Shown: positions 7,148 through 15,529 of the stretch, piece by piece
Layout of the letters: every line of letters starts with the position of its first letter
Position numbering within the stretch: the first letter of the stretch is position 1
Source: a bacterium
GTDB taxonomy: Bacteria; Actinomycetota; Thermoleophilia; Solirubrobacterales; Solirubrobacteraceae
Direction: 5' to 3'
Assembly: GCA_021323635.1 (NCBI GenBank)
Contig: JAJPKQ010000022.1
Span: 62,001-126,000 of the forward strand
DNA: 64,000 bases
The notes under the pieces: model-generated
Database searches by the model: none
What the model was told of the DNA's origin: nothing
What the model saw: the letters and a program-made list of their open reading frames with translations, nothing else
Translations under genes and position numbers: made by a program

Positions 7148-9358
7148 TCAGGCCGCCAGCGACGCCGGTGATTCCGGCGTGCTCTGCGCCACGCGCACGC
7201 AGTTGCGCCCGGCGCCCTTGGCGGCGTAGAGCGCAGCGTCGGCTGCGGCAAAAAGGCGCGAGTAGTCGAAGGCCTCGCCGGGCCGGCACACCGCCACGCC
7301 GATTGAGAGCGTCACCCTGGCATCGCAGATCGGCGCTGCGGCGACCGCGCTGCGCAGGCGCTCGGCGAGAAGCGCTGCGTTCTCCTCGATCGCGGGGATG
7401 AGGGCGACAAACTCGTCGCCGCCGACCCGGCAGACGGTGTCAAAGGTGCGCAGCTGCTCGCGGATGCGCTCCGCCGCCCCCCGCAGCACGGCGTCGCCGG
7501 CAGCGTGTCCGTGCCTGTCGTTGACCTCCTTGAGCTGGTCAAGGTCACAGACGATCACGCCGATCGCACCCGCTCGGCTCCCCGCATGCTCAAGCTCCCC
7601 TACCCGCGCGGCGAGCGCCGAGCGCGTGAGCATCCCGGTCAGGCGATCGACGACGCTCACCTCGAGATAGCTGAGCGTGGAGCGACCGGCGGTGCAGCCG
7701 ATCGCTGCGACCATGATCATGATCGCGACGTCAAGCGCGAGGATTCCGGGCGCGCTCGCGGTCTCGTGCGGGCTGTAGAGGGTCGCGACAACGATCATCA
7801 GCACGCCCGCAATGGCGGCGCCGGCGGCGACGATACGGGGCGGGAAGGCGGGGCTGAAGGCGCCGACGAGGATCGTAAGCGCGGGCAGCGCGACGATCAT
7901 CGGGTCGCCGGCGTGAGGGCGGGCGAGCACCCAGCCGCCCGCTGCGGCAAGCTCGCAGAACAGCCACGCCGCCGCAAGCCAGCGCTCCGGGCGACGTACG
8001 CGCGGAAGGATCGCGATGACCGAGAAGAGGGTCACGGCGCCGATCGTTGGGGTCAGCAGCATCCGCCAGCCGTAGATGCGCGCGGCGACGACAAGCGCCC
8101 CGAACACGCAGGGATAGATCATGATCAGCCCGAGCAGCTGGCCGCGCTGGGCATAGCTGACAAGCTGGCGGCGCTCCTCAGGGCTGCTGAGGATCCAGCC
8201 TCCGTCCTCGCAGCTACGCGCTTGGGCGCCGGCGCTGCGCGGCGCTGCAGTCGTCCCGCCTGCGGAGGCGAAAGCCGAGGATGTGGCGGCGCGGCGCTCG
8301 CCTTGCGGGAGCGCGCCGACCGGGTGCAGCTGCTGCTCTAAGACGACGCGGTCGCGCCCTGCGTTCTTGGCCGCATAGAGGGCGCGGTCGGCGGCGGCGA
8401 GCGTTGCGTCGAAGTCAAAGCCGCTTGCCTGCGAGACGGCGACGCCGATCGAGGCTGTGACCTCGATCCCGTCGACGGGAGAGCCGCGCAGCGCCTGCCA
8501 GAGCTTCTCGGCCAGGGTGCGTGTCTCCTCCCTGTCCGCTCCTGGGCAGAGAGCCACGAACTCCTCGCCGCCGAGGCGGTAGAGCTGCGCCCGCGCTGCG
8601 AGAGCCGCGGTCATGCGCGTGGCGATGGCGGCCAGCACGGCATCGCCGCGGGAGTGCCCATATCCGTCGTTGATGTCCTTGAAGTGGTCGATGTCGAGGA
8701 GCAGCACGCCGACCGGCTCGCGACGCTCGCCGCTCGTGCTGGCCTGATGGCGCAGCTCCTCGACGCGCGCCATCAGCGCGGTGCGGTTGAGCGCGTTGGT
8801 GAGATCGTCGAGATGGGCGCAGCGGCGAGCCGAGAGGTCCTTGCGGCGAGCGAGCCCCGCGGTCAGCGCAGTGATGAGGACCGTGGAGATCGGGTAGAGC
8901 ACGTACGGCGGGAAGCGCTCGACCGCGTGACCGTCAAGCAGGAGCGCGAGCCCGAGGAGCGCAAGCACGGTGAGGAGCGTCGCGAGCGCAGCGTCCCGGC
9001 CCGGCAGGAGGATGCCGAGGAAGACGACGGCGTAAGCGAAGATCGCAAAGAGATAGAGCCGTGGCCCGCTTGCGGCGGCAAGCCCGGCTGACATCAGCGC
9101 GATGCAGCCAAGCCAGTTGAGCCAGATGACCGCCGCCGGTCTTGACCCGCGCTGCAGCAGCGTGCAGGAGAGCTCAAACAGCGCGACGACGCCGGCGAGC
9201 GCGAGCAGCGGGCCCGGGCCGAAGCTGGGAAGCGCGACGACGCCGGCGGCGATCGCGATCACGCTGACCCGCCTTGAGGCCGGCCGCAGCCGCTGAGCGA
9301 GATCTACGATCCGCCCGCGCTCTCCTTCCTGCACCAGCCTCGCCTCGGCAGTGCTCAT
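7148..9358 (-). CDS. Tandem double membrane-GGDEF protein
   Basis: 736 aa with two complete copies of one architecture: a helical start, about six membrane helices, then a GGDEF domain. Unit 1 spans about 10-345 with GGEEF at 263-267 and metal site LDIDHFKDIND. Unit 2 spans about 388-725 with GGDEF at 646-650 and metal site CDLDQLKEVND. Both look able to make c-di-GMP. The inhibitory RxxD site is intact before unit 2 (RTFD) but absent before unit 1 (RAQL). Start at ATG 9358 is supported by alignment with the paralogue at 46764-49166 (ERGR-hydrophobic-DL-RRLRP near both N-termini). No EAL or HD-GYP partner is present. Confidence 0.88.
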   Translation of the reverse strand: MSTAEARLVQEGERGRIVDLAQRLRPASRRVSVIAIAAGVVALPSFGPGPLLALAGVVALFELSCTLLQRGSRPAAVIWLNWLGCIALMSAGLAAASGPRLYLFAIFAYAVVFLGILLPGRDAALATLLTVLALLGLALLLDGHAVERFPPYVLYPISTVLITALTAGLARRKDLSARRCAHLDDLTNALNRTALMARVEELRHQASTSGERREPVGVLLLDIDHFKDINDGYGHSRGDAVLAAIATRMTAALAARAQLYRLGGEEFVALCPGADREETRTLAEKLWQALRGSPVDGIEVTASIGVAVSQASGFDFDATLAAADRALYAAKNAGRDRVVLEQQLHPVGALPQGERRAATSSAFASAGGTTAAPRSAGAQARSCEDGGWILSSPEERRQLVSYAQRGQLLGLIMIYPCVFGALVVAARIYGWRMLLTPTIGAVTLFSVIAILPRVRRPERWLAAAWLFCELAAAGGWVLARPHAGDPMIVALPALTILVGAFSPAFPPRIVAAGAAIAGVLMIVVATLYSPHETASAPGILALDVAIMIMVAAIGCTAGRSTLSYLEVSVVDRLTGMLTRSALAARVGELEHAGSRAGAIGVIVCDLDQLKEVNDRHGHAAGDAVLRGAAERIREQLRTFDTVCRVGGDEFVALIPAIEENAALLAERLRSAVAAAPICDARVTLSIGVAVCRPGEAFDYSRLFAAADAALYAAKGAGRNCVRVAQSTPESPASLAA

Positions 9359-9750
9359 CCTGAATGTAATCGGCGCGGCGCGGGCAATCTTTACGGCGCA
9401 CGCACCTTTAGGCGTCATGTCCAGCAGCCGTGAGACCTCACGCTGCAGCCGCTCCATGTGTCTCTATTTGCGATGCCAACCAGATGGTTGAGTGGCTCCG
9501 CCCCGTTGACACGTGCGTCCTGGCCTCGCTTCGCCACCAAACCTCCGAGCCGAGCAGAGGTAGCCACGCAGACGAAATAGCCTCCAAGGGACCCGAGGCA
9601 GCTCACAGAGCCCACCCGAACCTTCGGGCTGATGCTCGATACCGACACCCAGCGACTAGCCTTGAGCTGGACCAACAAGCAAACTCAGGCGGCAAGCGTC
9701 CCGCTCGAACCATCATGCACAATGGCGAGGGTTCGAACACGACGAGCGAG
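9359..9750. other. Gene-free stretch of about 390 bp
   Basis: No convincing gene. It must hold the upstream region of the double GGDEF gene and the downstream region of tRNA-Ala. A TACATT hexamer at 9363-9368 on the minus strand is too close (4 nt) to the ATG at 9358 to be a confident promoter. Short ORFs here lack codon bias, and one reads through the tRNA. Confidence 0.5.
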
Positions 9751-9823
9751 TGGAGCTAGCCGGACTCGAACCGGCGACCTCCTGGGTGCGATCCAGGCGC
9801 TCTTCCAGCTGAGCTATAGCCCC
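9751..9823 (-). tRNA. tRNA-Ala (CGC)
   Basis: A full cloverleaf on the minus strand, 73 nt: acceptor GGGGCTA pairing with TAGCTCC, D-arm GCTCAGCTGGAAGAGC, anticodon stem CCTGG/CCAGG with loop ATCGCAC (anticodon CGC), and T-arm GCCGGTTCGAGTCCGGC. CCA is not encoded. Confidence 0.95.
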
Positions 9824-9943
9824 GAGTGCGGCGCGCAGCGCCGACTCCGACGAAGTGTAGTCGCAGCAGGTCTGCGGGCTCGCCTGGCCCTCGCAGCGTT
9901 GCCGGAGCGATGCTTGAGGCCGTATCCATTCGCCTGGCGCCGG

Positions 9944-9949
9944 TAAAGT
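9944..9949 (+). promoter_or_regulatory. -10 hexamer TAAAGT, leaderless promoter
   Basis: TAAAGT ends 6 nt before the ATG at 9956, with no ribosome binding site between them. It supports that start and a leaderless transcript. Confidence 0.45.
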
Positions 9950-9955
9950 TGCAGC

Positions 9956-10669
9956 ATGGGACTGCTAGACGAGGCCATTCGCGAACACCTCGAGCTCAAG
10001 CGCCTCCGCGGTGCCGATCCGAGTGAGGTCCTCAGACAGGAGCGCGAAGTGCTCGGCGGCGCGGGGCAGAGCGATTACGACGACCGCTCGGGTTCGGTTC
10101 GAGTGCTTGCTGCGGGCAAGGAGCCGAACGCTGAGCAGGAACAGACAAGGATCGAAGCGCCTCTCGGGGTCGGTCAGGAGATCTCGACTCATGAGGAGCC
10201 TGTGCATGATGAGGCTCACCGCGGAGCGACTGGAGAGTCGGGTTCAGCCGATTCGGCACCACCGCGAGACGAGCCCCAAGACCAGGTAGACGCGGCGCTC
10301 TCGACGGGCGACGGTCAAGCGGTAGCGGAGCAGCAGCAAGGATCGACGGAGCCAGAGGCCGAGGCGGCGCCAAGCCAATCTCCTGTCCAGCATCTGGGCT
10401 CAACTGCGGACTTTGAGACCGCGGAGGTCGACATGAGCGCGCTGCTTGCCGAGCGCGATGACGCATCGCTGGTGAGCCCGGAGTCGCTTGACGCGCCGGA
10501 GGGAATGAATCAGCCTGCAGGGCACCTTAGAGACCGCGAGGTGATTCCCGAGAGCGAAGATGACTTGCTTGACGAGCGCTTGGCAGCGCGCGAGGAGCGC
10601 CTCAAAAGCTTTGAGCGGGGAATCCGCGGTCGGACCGAGAAGCGCCACCGTCGACCCTGGCGCAGCTAG
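9956..10669 (+). CDS. Acidic, mostly disordered protein of unknown function
   Basis: 237 aa. The first 35 residues form an amphipathic helix (MGLLDEAIREHLELKRLRGA, then DPSEVLRQEREVLG); the same kind of N-terminus occurs in other high-GC actinobacterial proteins I know only as hypothetical. Residues 40-200 are rich in E, D, Q, S, P and A and look disordered. A charged helix (about 200-220: DERLAAREERLKSFERG) and a basic tail close the protein. No enzyme motif, membrane helix or signal peptide. It sits between two tRNA-Ala genes, and its TAG stop is part of the -10 hexamer of the second tRNA. Confidence 0.7.
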   Translation: MGLLDEAIREHLELKRLRGADPSEVLRQEREVLGGAGQSDYDDRSGSVRVLAAGKEPNAEQEQTRIEAPLGVGQEISTHEEPVHDEAHRGATGESGSADSAPPRDEPQDQVDAALSTGDGQAVAEQQQGSTEPEAEAAPSQSPVQHLGSTADFETAEVDMSALLAERDDASLVSPESLDAPEGMNQPAGHLRDREVIPESEDDLLDERLAAREERLKSFERGIRGRTEKRHRRPWRS

Positions 10670-10672
10670 ACT
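10667..10672 (+). promoter_or_regulatory. -10 hexamer TAGACT for tRNA-Ala(TGC)
   Basis: TAGACT lies 9 nt before the mature 5' end of the tRNA at 10682. Its first three bases are the stop codon of the preceding gene, so the protein gene and the tRNA promoter overlap. Confidence 0.4.
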
Positions 10673-10681
10673 CCTGCCTGC

Positions 10682-10754
10682 GGGGCCATAGCTCAGCTGG
10701 CAGAGCGCCTGCTTTGCAAGCAGGAGGTCGGCGGTTCGAGCCCGCCTGGCTCCA
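10682..10754 (+). tRNA. tRNA-Ala (TGC)
   Basis: A 73-nt cloverleaf: acceptor GGGGCCA/TGGCTCC, D-arm GCTCAGCTGGCAGAGC, anticodon stem CCTGC/GCAGG with loop TTTGCAA (anticodon TGC), and T-arm GGCGGTTCGAGCCCGCC. CCA is not encoded. A remnant of a P-type ATPase gene lies directly downstream on the other strand. Confidence 0.95.
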
Positions 10755-10819
10755 CTCGAGGTGTCTTGCCCGAACCGCGGCATCGCTGTTGATGGATTGC
10801 GTAGGACGCTCCCAGCGCC

Positions 10820-10940
10820 AACAACCTCGAAGCGATCGCCGCCGAGCGCCAGATCGGCCGTCTGCGGCGCCACCTCGGCGCCGCACGCGCCCATCACAAT
10901 CCCGACTCCAGCGACGCCGGGCAGCCGCGCATCTGCGAGC
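10820..10940 (-). pseudogene. Fragment of a P-type ATPase gene (hinge region)
   Basis: The minus-strand translation reads DARLPGVAGVGIVMGACGAE followed by VAPQTADLAL. This matches the segment of P-type cation ATPases just after GDGxNDxPAL (ND-APALAAA-VGIAMG-GAEVA-TADLVL). The GDG and ND motifs are lost or degraded, and the downstream membrane helices (normally VxRNxRQN) dissolve after LRNPSTA. No phosphorylation motif DKTGT is nearby. I read it as about 40 codons of a decayed ATPase left beside a tRNA gene; ion specificity cannot be judged. Chance resemblance is possible but unlikely over this length. Confidence 0.5.
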
Positions 10941-11385
10941 TTCGCAGCCGACCCAGAGCTCTTAGCGGGATCCTGCACGGTGTTGCTCTCTGTCTGATGC
11001 GGAATCGGAATCCTGCAGAGCTCGCTCGCTGCTGCCCTCAGCACAGCGTGACGATCCCCCGAGAATCCCAGGTGCCCAACCGATTGAGAGGATGCGCAGA
11101 GCTCAGGGTACGCCCGCGCGCATCTTGCTTCAACTGTGGAGCGCGAGCAGGCGCTGATTCGACCTGATGGACGGTGCCGCCTACGCGCCTCCAGGATCAG
11201 TTTCCCGCCGCTCTATGCGCTCCGGGTCTCGGCTGCGGACCGCGTACGTCTCTCGCTCGGGCGCGACAGGGATGCTTCCGCGCTTGCCGACAGCGCGCGC
11301 TGCGACGAGACGACACCGCAGCGCACGCCAGCGGTCGCGCTCGAAGGGGCTTGAGGATCAGACGGCAGCGGCCGAGTAGAGACTC
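10941..11385. other. Gene-poor stretch of about 445 bp
   Basis: Short ORFs exist in several frames, but none has a recognisable domain, a supported start or a consistent codon pattern. With the ATPase fragment next to it, it may be degraded coding sequence. No repeat, tRNA or clear promoter was seen. Confidence 0.4.
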
Positions 11386-12210
11386 ATGCCGCTGCGTATC
11401 CGCCCATCGCGGTGCCGTGACGACCACCACCTTCAGGACCGCATCGACAAGGGCCACTCGGGCTGGAGACAGCGGCACCCTCGGCTCCCGCTGCTGCTGG
11501 CGTGCCTGGTTGTCGCACTGCTGGCGCTCGTGGCCAATACCGTGCGCCTGTCCCTGCTTGCGACTGCGAGCTTCGGCTCTTCAGCGTCGGCATGCCCATC
11601 CGCCGAGCCGCCAGCGCTCGCCAGCGTTGGCCTCGCCGGGATCGTGCAGCTGCGGGCGAGCCTGCTGCCGGTGGTCGAAGCAGCGGGCGGCAAGCGCTAC
11701 AGATGGGGCACGGTCTCCGCGCAGAGCGCATGGTCGGACGACCCGCCGCAGCCACTCGCGGTATCCGGAGAGCGCAACGGACGCTGGCTCGCAAGCTACG
11801 AGATTCGCGAGTGGGCGCCTGCGGGATACGAGGTGACCGCCGACGTCTACCGGTTCGCCGACGCACGCGCCGCGCGAGGCTTCTTCGCAGCGGCGGCGAG
11901 CGATCGCTGCCACCGCGGCGGCGTCGTATCCCCAGCAGCGCCGCCGCACGCGCGCAACCTGACGTGGCTAAACCCCGACAACTTCGCCCAGGCCGACGTG
12001 TTCCTGCTGCGCGGTCCGCTGGTCTATCGCGTCACCGACTTGCCGCCCGAGCGAGCTGGCGTGCTGCTCTCAGGTCCGCAGCGCCGGCGCGCCAGCGCGA
12101 TTGCCGACAGCTTGGCCTGCGCACTGGCCGACGCCGGGTGCGCCTCCGCCCAGAGGGCGCACGCGCTAATCGACGAAGGGTCCTACCGAATGCGCCGGTT
12201 CGCGCGCTAG
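11386..12210 (+). CDS. Membrane-anchored or secreted protein of unknown function
   Basis: 274 aa. One hydrophobic segment at about residues 33-57 (LPLLLACLVVALLALVA) anchors or exports the protein. The rest has the balance of a folded extracytoplasmic domain with cysteines near 69, 175, 252 and 258. Recurrent phrases are ASYEIREWAPAGYEVTADVY and VFLLRGPLVYRVTDLPPE. I recognise no family. The ATG at 11386 is the only start before the membrane segment; the upstream context is weak. A hairpin directly follows the stop. The gene lies between the gene-poor patch and the LuxR-type regulator. Confidence 0.65.
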   Translation: MPLRIRPSRCRDDHHLQDRIDKGHSGWRQRHPRLPLLLACLVVALLALVANTVRLSLLATASFGSSASACPSAEPPALASVGLAGIVQLRASLLPVVEAAGGKRYRWGTVSAQSAWSDDPPQPLAVSGERNGRWLASYEIREWAPAGYEVTADVYRFADARAARGFFAAAASDRCHRGGVVSPAAPPHARNLTWLNPDNFAQADVFLLRGPLVYRVTDLPPERAGVLLSGPQRRRASAIADSLACALADAGCASAQRAHALIDEGSYRMRRFAR

Positions 12211-12224
12211 CACGTCGAACGTGC
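12210..12224 (+). terminator. Short hairpin after the 274-aa gene
   Basis: GCACGT-CGA-ACGTGC is a perfect 6-bp stem with a 3-nt loop starting on the stop codon. There is no T-run, so intrinsic termination is uncertain. Confidence 0.3.
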
Positions 12225-12483
12225 CATCCGCGGCTGGCGCTGTGTGGTCGCGCTCGACCGCGCCGCAGGCGCGCGCGCTTGTGGCCAAGCACGAGCAGCT
12301 TGATGTCGCCGGCCTAAGCGCTGCTCAGAGCCGCCGATGGGCAGGCGAAGGGCTGAGGCGAACGCGGGACAGACGTAGGAGGACAGCATCCGCCGCCGCT
12401 GGAGAGCGCCGGCGATCGTGCGTAGAAGCCGGGTCCTGGCACATTTCAGGCGCTCAGCCGGCCTCTGCTTCCGGACAGCCGTG

Positions 12484-15330
12484 TCACTCGCTCGCACCCC
12501 GCTCCGCCGCAAGCAGCAGCGGCGCAAGCTCGCGCCTGCCGCTGACGTCGAGCTTGCGGTAGGCGGCGGCCAGATGACTCTCGACTGTGCGCACGCTGAG
12601 ATAAAGCTCTGCGGCGATCTGGCGGTTGGAGCGCCCGTCGGCCGCAAGCTCCGCCACCCGCCGCTCGCTGACGCTCAGCGCCTCGACGCCGCCGCCCAGG
12701 AACTTGCGCTCACGCCCACCCGCCGCCATCAGCTCGGAGTGCGCCATCTGCGCGAGCGCACGAGCGCCCGCCGCGCGGGCGAGCGCCAGTGCCTGGCGCA
12801 GCTGCGGACGTGCCTCCAGCGCGCGACGCGAGCGGCGCAGCAGCGAGCCGAGCGCAAGCAGCGCGCGTGCCTGCTCCAAGCGCGCCGATGAGCGCTCGAG
12901 CACCGAAAGCGCCTCGCGCAGTAGCGCCTCGCTGCCTTCAAGCTCGCCCGCGGCGCACAGAGCGATGCCAAGCGCCCGCGGCGCGCCGAAGGCGCGAGCG
13001 CGCTCAAGTTCCACGCCGAGCAGCGCAGCAGCCTCGCGCTCGCGCCCGAGCGCGACAAGCGAGCGGGCAAGCGACGAGCGCCAGGGCGCCAGCACGGGCG
13101 TGGCGATTCCGAATGCGCGCTCCAGACGCTCGCAGAGCGCGTACTCGCGCAGAGCACGGGCGTGCTCACCCGCCGCGGCGTGAAGGCGGCCGCGGGCGTG
13201 CGCTAGCCACACCGCAGTCGCGGTCTCAGGCAGCGTTCCGTCAAGGTCATGCTCGGCGAGCACACGCGCTGCCGCGAGCGGGCGCCCTTGATCGATCAGC
13301 GCAAGCACGAGCGCGCCCGCCGCGGGGCGCGGCCCGAAGCCGATCCCCATCCGCAGCGCCGCTAGCGCGACAAGCGCATCTGGCTGCACGCCCGCCAGCT
13401 GGCCGGCGCGGTACCTCGCCTCAGCACGCAGTCCTCGCGCCACCGCCTCGCCCGGCAGCGAGCCCAGCTCGCGCGCGCGGGCGATCGCCTCGCTCAGCAT
13501 GCGCTGCGCGAGCTTGAGCCGATCAGCGTGTATCAGCGAGTAGGCAGCAAGGTGAAAGAGCGTCGACTCTGGACCCTCCTCGGCAAGCAGCCTGCCGTCC
13601 GCCAGCGCAAGATCCGCCAGGCGCGCCGCCTGAGCTGCGCTGCCGCGTGCGCATTCCTCGCTCGCCTGAGCCGCAAGGGCGAGGCGCTCCGCCCTGGTGC
13701 GCGGCGTCCGTGCAGCGCTGCGAAAGCGCCGGCGGCGCCCTGCGAGCGCCCGTGCCGCAGCAAGCTGCACGAGCGCCGCCAGCTGCAGCTGCGCCTCCAG
13801 CTCCAGGCCCAGCTCACGCTCGGAGCGCGGCAGCTGCGTGATCGCCTCCGCCAGCTGCGCCGCGCCGATGTCGCCCGCGCCGGTGTGGGTCAGCGCCTGC
13901 TGCAGCCGTGCCGCAACGCGCGCGCGGGTGCGCTCGTCGCACCCGCCCGCACGCAGGCGCTCGAGCACGTCGATCGCGCGCTCGGGCGCCCCGGAGCGCA
14001 GATGCGCCTCCGCCAGCCGTATCGCCAGCTCCGTGTTGTGCTCGGCGGCCGGAAGCTCCGCGATCGCGCGCTCCAGATAACGTGCTGCTGTCTGTGGGGC
14101 AGCGCGCCGCAGTGCCCGCTCGGCAGCGCGCTCGAGCGCGCCTGCAGCCCACGGCTCGCCCCGCGCTTCGGCCTGCAGAAGGTGGGCCGCAACCGCGTCG
14201 AGCGAGCCGCGGGGGTCCTTCAGCAGCAGGAGCGCCAGATGCCGATGGGTCGCTTCGCGTGCGGCCCGCGGCAGCTCGGCATAGAGGGCGGCGCGCACGA
14301 GCGGGTGTTGCAGCTCTAACGGGCGGCCGGGGCGCGTGATCTGCGCACCCGCAAGCAGCTCCGCCGCGGCATCGAGCTCGGTCACGGGCTCCTTCAGCAC
14401 CGCCGCCAGCAGCGGCAGCTCGGCGCTGCCGCCTGCGACCGCGAGCGCAGCGGCAAGCGCCTCCGCCTTCGGAGAGAGCGTGCGCAGCCGCGCCAGCAAC
14501 AGGCGACCGAGGCCTTCCGGGGCAAGCGTGCCTGCCAGCAGCGCTGCGCGTGCCTGCTCGCCACCCTCCCCGCGCGCGGCGAGTGCGCGCGCAAGCTCGC
14601 CTAGCAGGAACGGGTTGCCGCCGCTGGCCCGGTGGGCGGCGGCAACCAGCTCTGGACGCGCCTCCCCGACGCCTGAGCCGATCAGCAGCTCTCCACACTC
14701 GCGCTCGCCCAGCGGCAGGGGTCTCAGCACCTCCGCGCCCGCGGCACGCGCGATCGCATCGAGAAGCTCCTGCGGAGCGCCGGGCTCTTGCGCCCGCAAG
14801 CAGAGGATCAGCAGCAGCCCGCCCTCGGCAGCGCGCGCTGCCGCGTAAGCGAGCAGCTGAAGGCTCTCCGTGTCAGCCCAGTGTGCGTCGTCCAGCGCAA
14901 GCAGCGGCCCGGAGCAGGCGCGCAGGCGCACATAGAGGCGCTCGAGCAGCGCAAACTGAGCACCCCCGGGCGAGATCACGCGCGCCTCGCCATCGCGCTG
15001 CGCTCCCTGGCGCCTGGCGGCAAGCGCCAGCTCCCGCTCGATGACGCCGGCCCTCAGCAGCCGCCGCGCGACACCGAAGGGGTGCAGGCGCTCAAGCTCC
15101 AGCCCCTGCGCAAAGCTGACGCCGAGGCCTGCCGCCCGAGCGCGCTCGCAGGCTGCGTGCAGCAGCGCGCTCTTGCCGATCCCCGCTGGTCCCTCGATCA
15201 CGAGCACCGATCCCTTGCCGGCACGCGCAGCTTCGATCGCTGCGGCGATCGCCGCAAGCTCGGCGCCGCGGGAGATCAGGGCGGGGCGAGCGCGACCATC
15301 AGCGCGCGCCGCAGCCACTAGGCCTCCCAC
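12484..15330 (-). CDS. Large ATP-binding LuxR-family regulator
   Basis: 948 aa in the AAA-ATPase/TPR/LuxR (LAL or MalT-like) class. Walker A GPAGIGKS (47-54) and Walker B LLALDDAHWAD (143-153) define the N-terminal NTPase. The long middle is helical and repeat-like (alanine and arginine rich, TPR-like). A LuxR helix-turn-helix closes the protein at about 885-945 (LSVSERRVAELAADGRSNRQ, then IAAELYLSVRTVESHL). Such proteins usually sense a small ligand or partner protein and activate few promoters. Start at GTG 15330, with a second GTG four codons on. It diverges from the large secreted protein at 15530, a natural target candidate. Confidence 0.87.
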   Translation of the reverse strand: MGGLVAAARADGRARPALISRGAELAAIAAAIEAARAGKGSVLVIEGPAGIGKSALLHAACERARAAGLGVSFAQGLELERLHPFGVARRLLRAGVIERELALAARRQGAQRDGEARVISPGGAQFALLERLYVRLRACSGPLLALDDAHWADTESLQLLAYAAARAAEGGLLLILCLRAQEPGAPQELLDAIARAAGAEVLRPLPLGERECGELLIGSGVGEARPELVAAAHRASGGNPFLLGELARALAARGEGGEQARAALLAGTLAPEGLGRLLLARLRTLSPKAEALAAALAVAGGSAELPLLAAVLKEPVTELDAAAELLAGAQITRPGRPLELQHPLVRAALYAELPRAAREATHRHLALLLLKDPRGSLDAVAAHLLQAEARGEPWAAGALERAAERALRRAAPQTAARYLERAIAELPAAEHNTELAIRLAEAHLRSGAPERAIDVLERLRAGGCDERTRARVAARLQQALTHTGAGDIGAAQLAEAITQLPRSERELGLELEAQLQLAALVQLAAARALAGRRRRFRSAARTPRTRAERLALAAQASEECARGSAAQAARLADLALADGRLLAEEGPESTLFHLAAYSLIHADRLKLAQRMLSEAIARARELGSLPGEAVARGLRAEARYRAGQLAGVQPDALVALAALRMGIGFGPRPAAGALVLALIDQGRPLAAARVLAEHDLDGTLPETATAVWLAHARGRLHAAAGEHARALREYALCERLERAFGIATPVLAPWRSSLARSLVALGREREAAALLGVELERARAFGAPRALGIALCAAGELEGSEALLREALSVLERSSARLEQARALLALGSLLRRSRRALEARPQLRQALALARAAGARALAQMAHSELMAAGGRERKFLGGGVEALSVSERRVAELAADGRSNRQIAAELYLSVRTVESHLAAAYRKLDVSGRRELAPLLLAAERGASE

Positions 15331-15529
15331 TGCACTTCATCGCGCTCAATGATACATGACTTCCGCGTCCACTCTCAGTGAAAAATGTCGGTGGCGGTCA
15401 CGGTTTAAAAGCGCTCGCGCGGGTCCTACCTTGGCCGAGCCTGGGCCGAGCGGTGCGCCCGCGGCCTCTCGGCAGGCTCCGGGCAGACACAACTGAGGAC
15501 AACTCACGACGAAAGGACGTCGCAACGCG

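Noticed and set aside
7148-9358. Two separate adjacent GGDEF genes instead of one fused gene
   Set aside because: The frame is continuous through the linker, no start with a ribosome binding site is seen at the second unit, and an independent paralogue shows the same fusion.
9701-9760. Extra tRNA or tRNA remnant suggested by GGGTTCGAACAC
   Set aside because: Only the T-loop-like string is present; no acceptor, D or anticodon arms can be folded.
9632-9946. 104-codon frame containing SRTRTGDLLGAIQALFQLSY
   Set aside because: It is the antisense translation of tRNA-Ala(CGC), a common annotation artefact.
10400-11044. 214-codon frame reading through tRNA-Ala(TGC) on the other strand
   Set aside because: Its middle (RARTADLLLAKQALCQLSYG) is the well-known false peptide from an antisense tRNA. 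Only the short ATPase-like part at 10820-10940 is kept, as a pseudogene.
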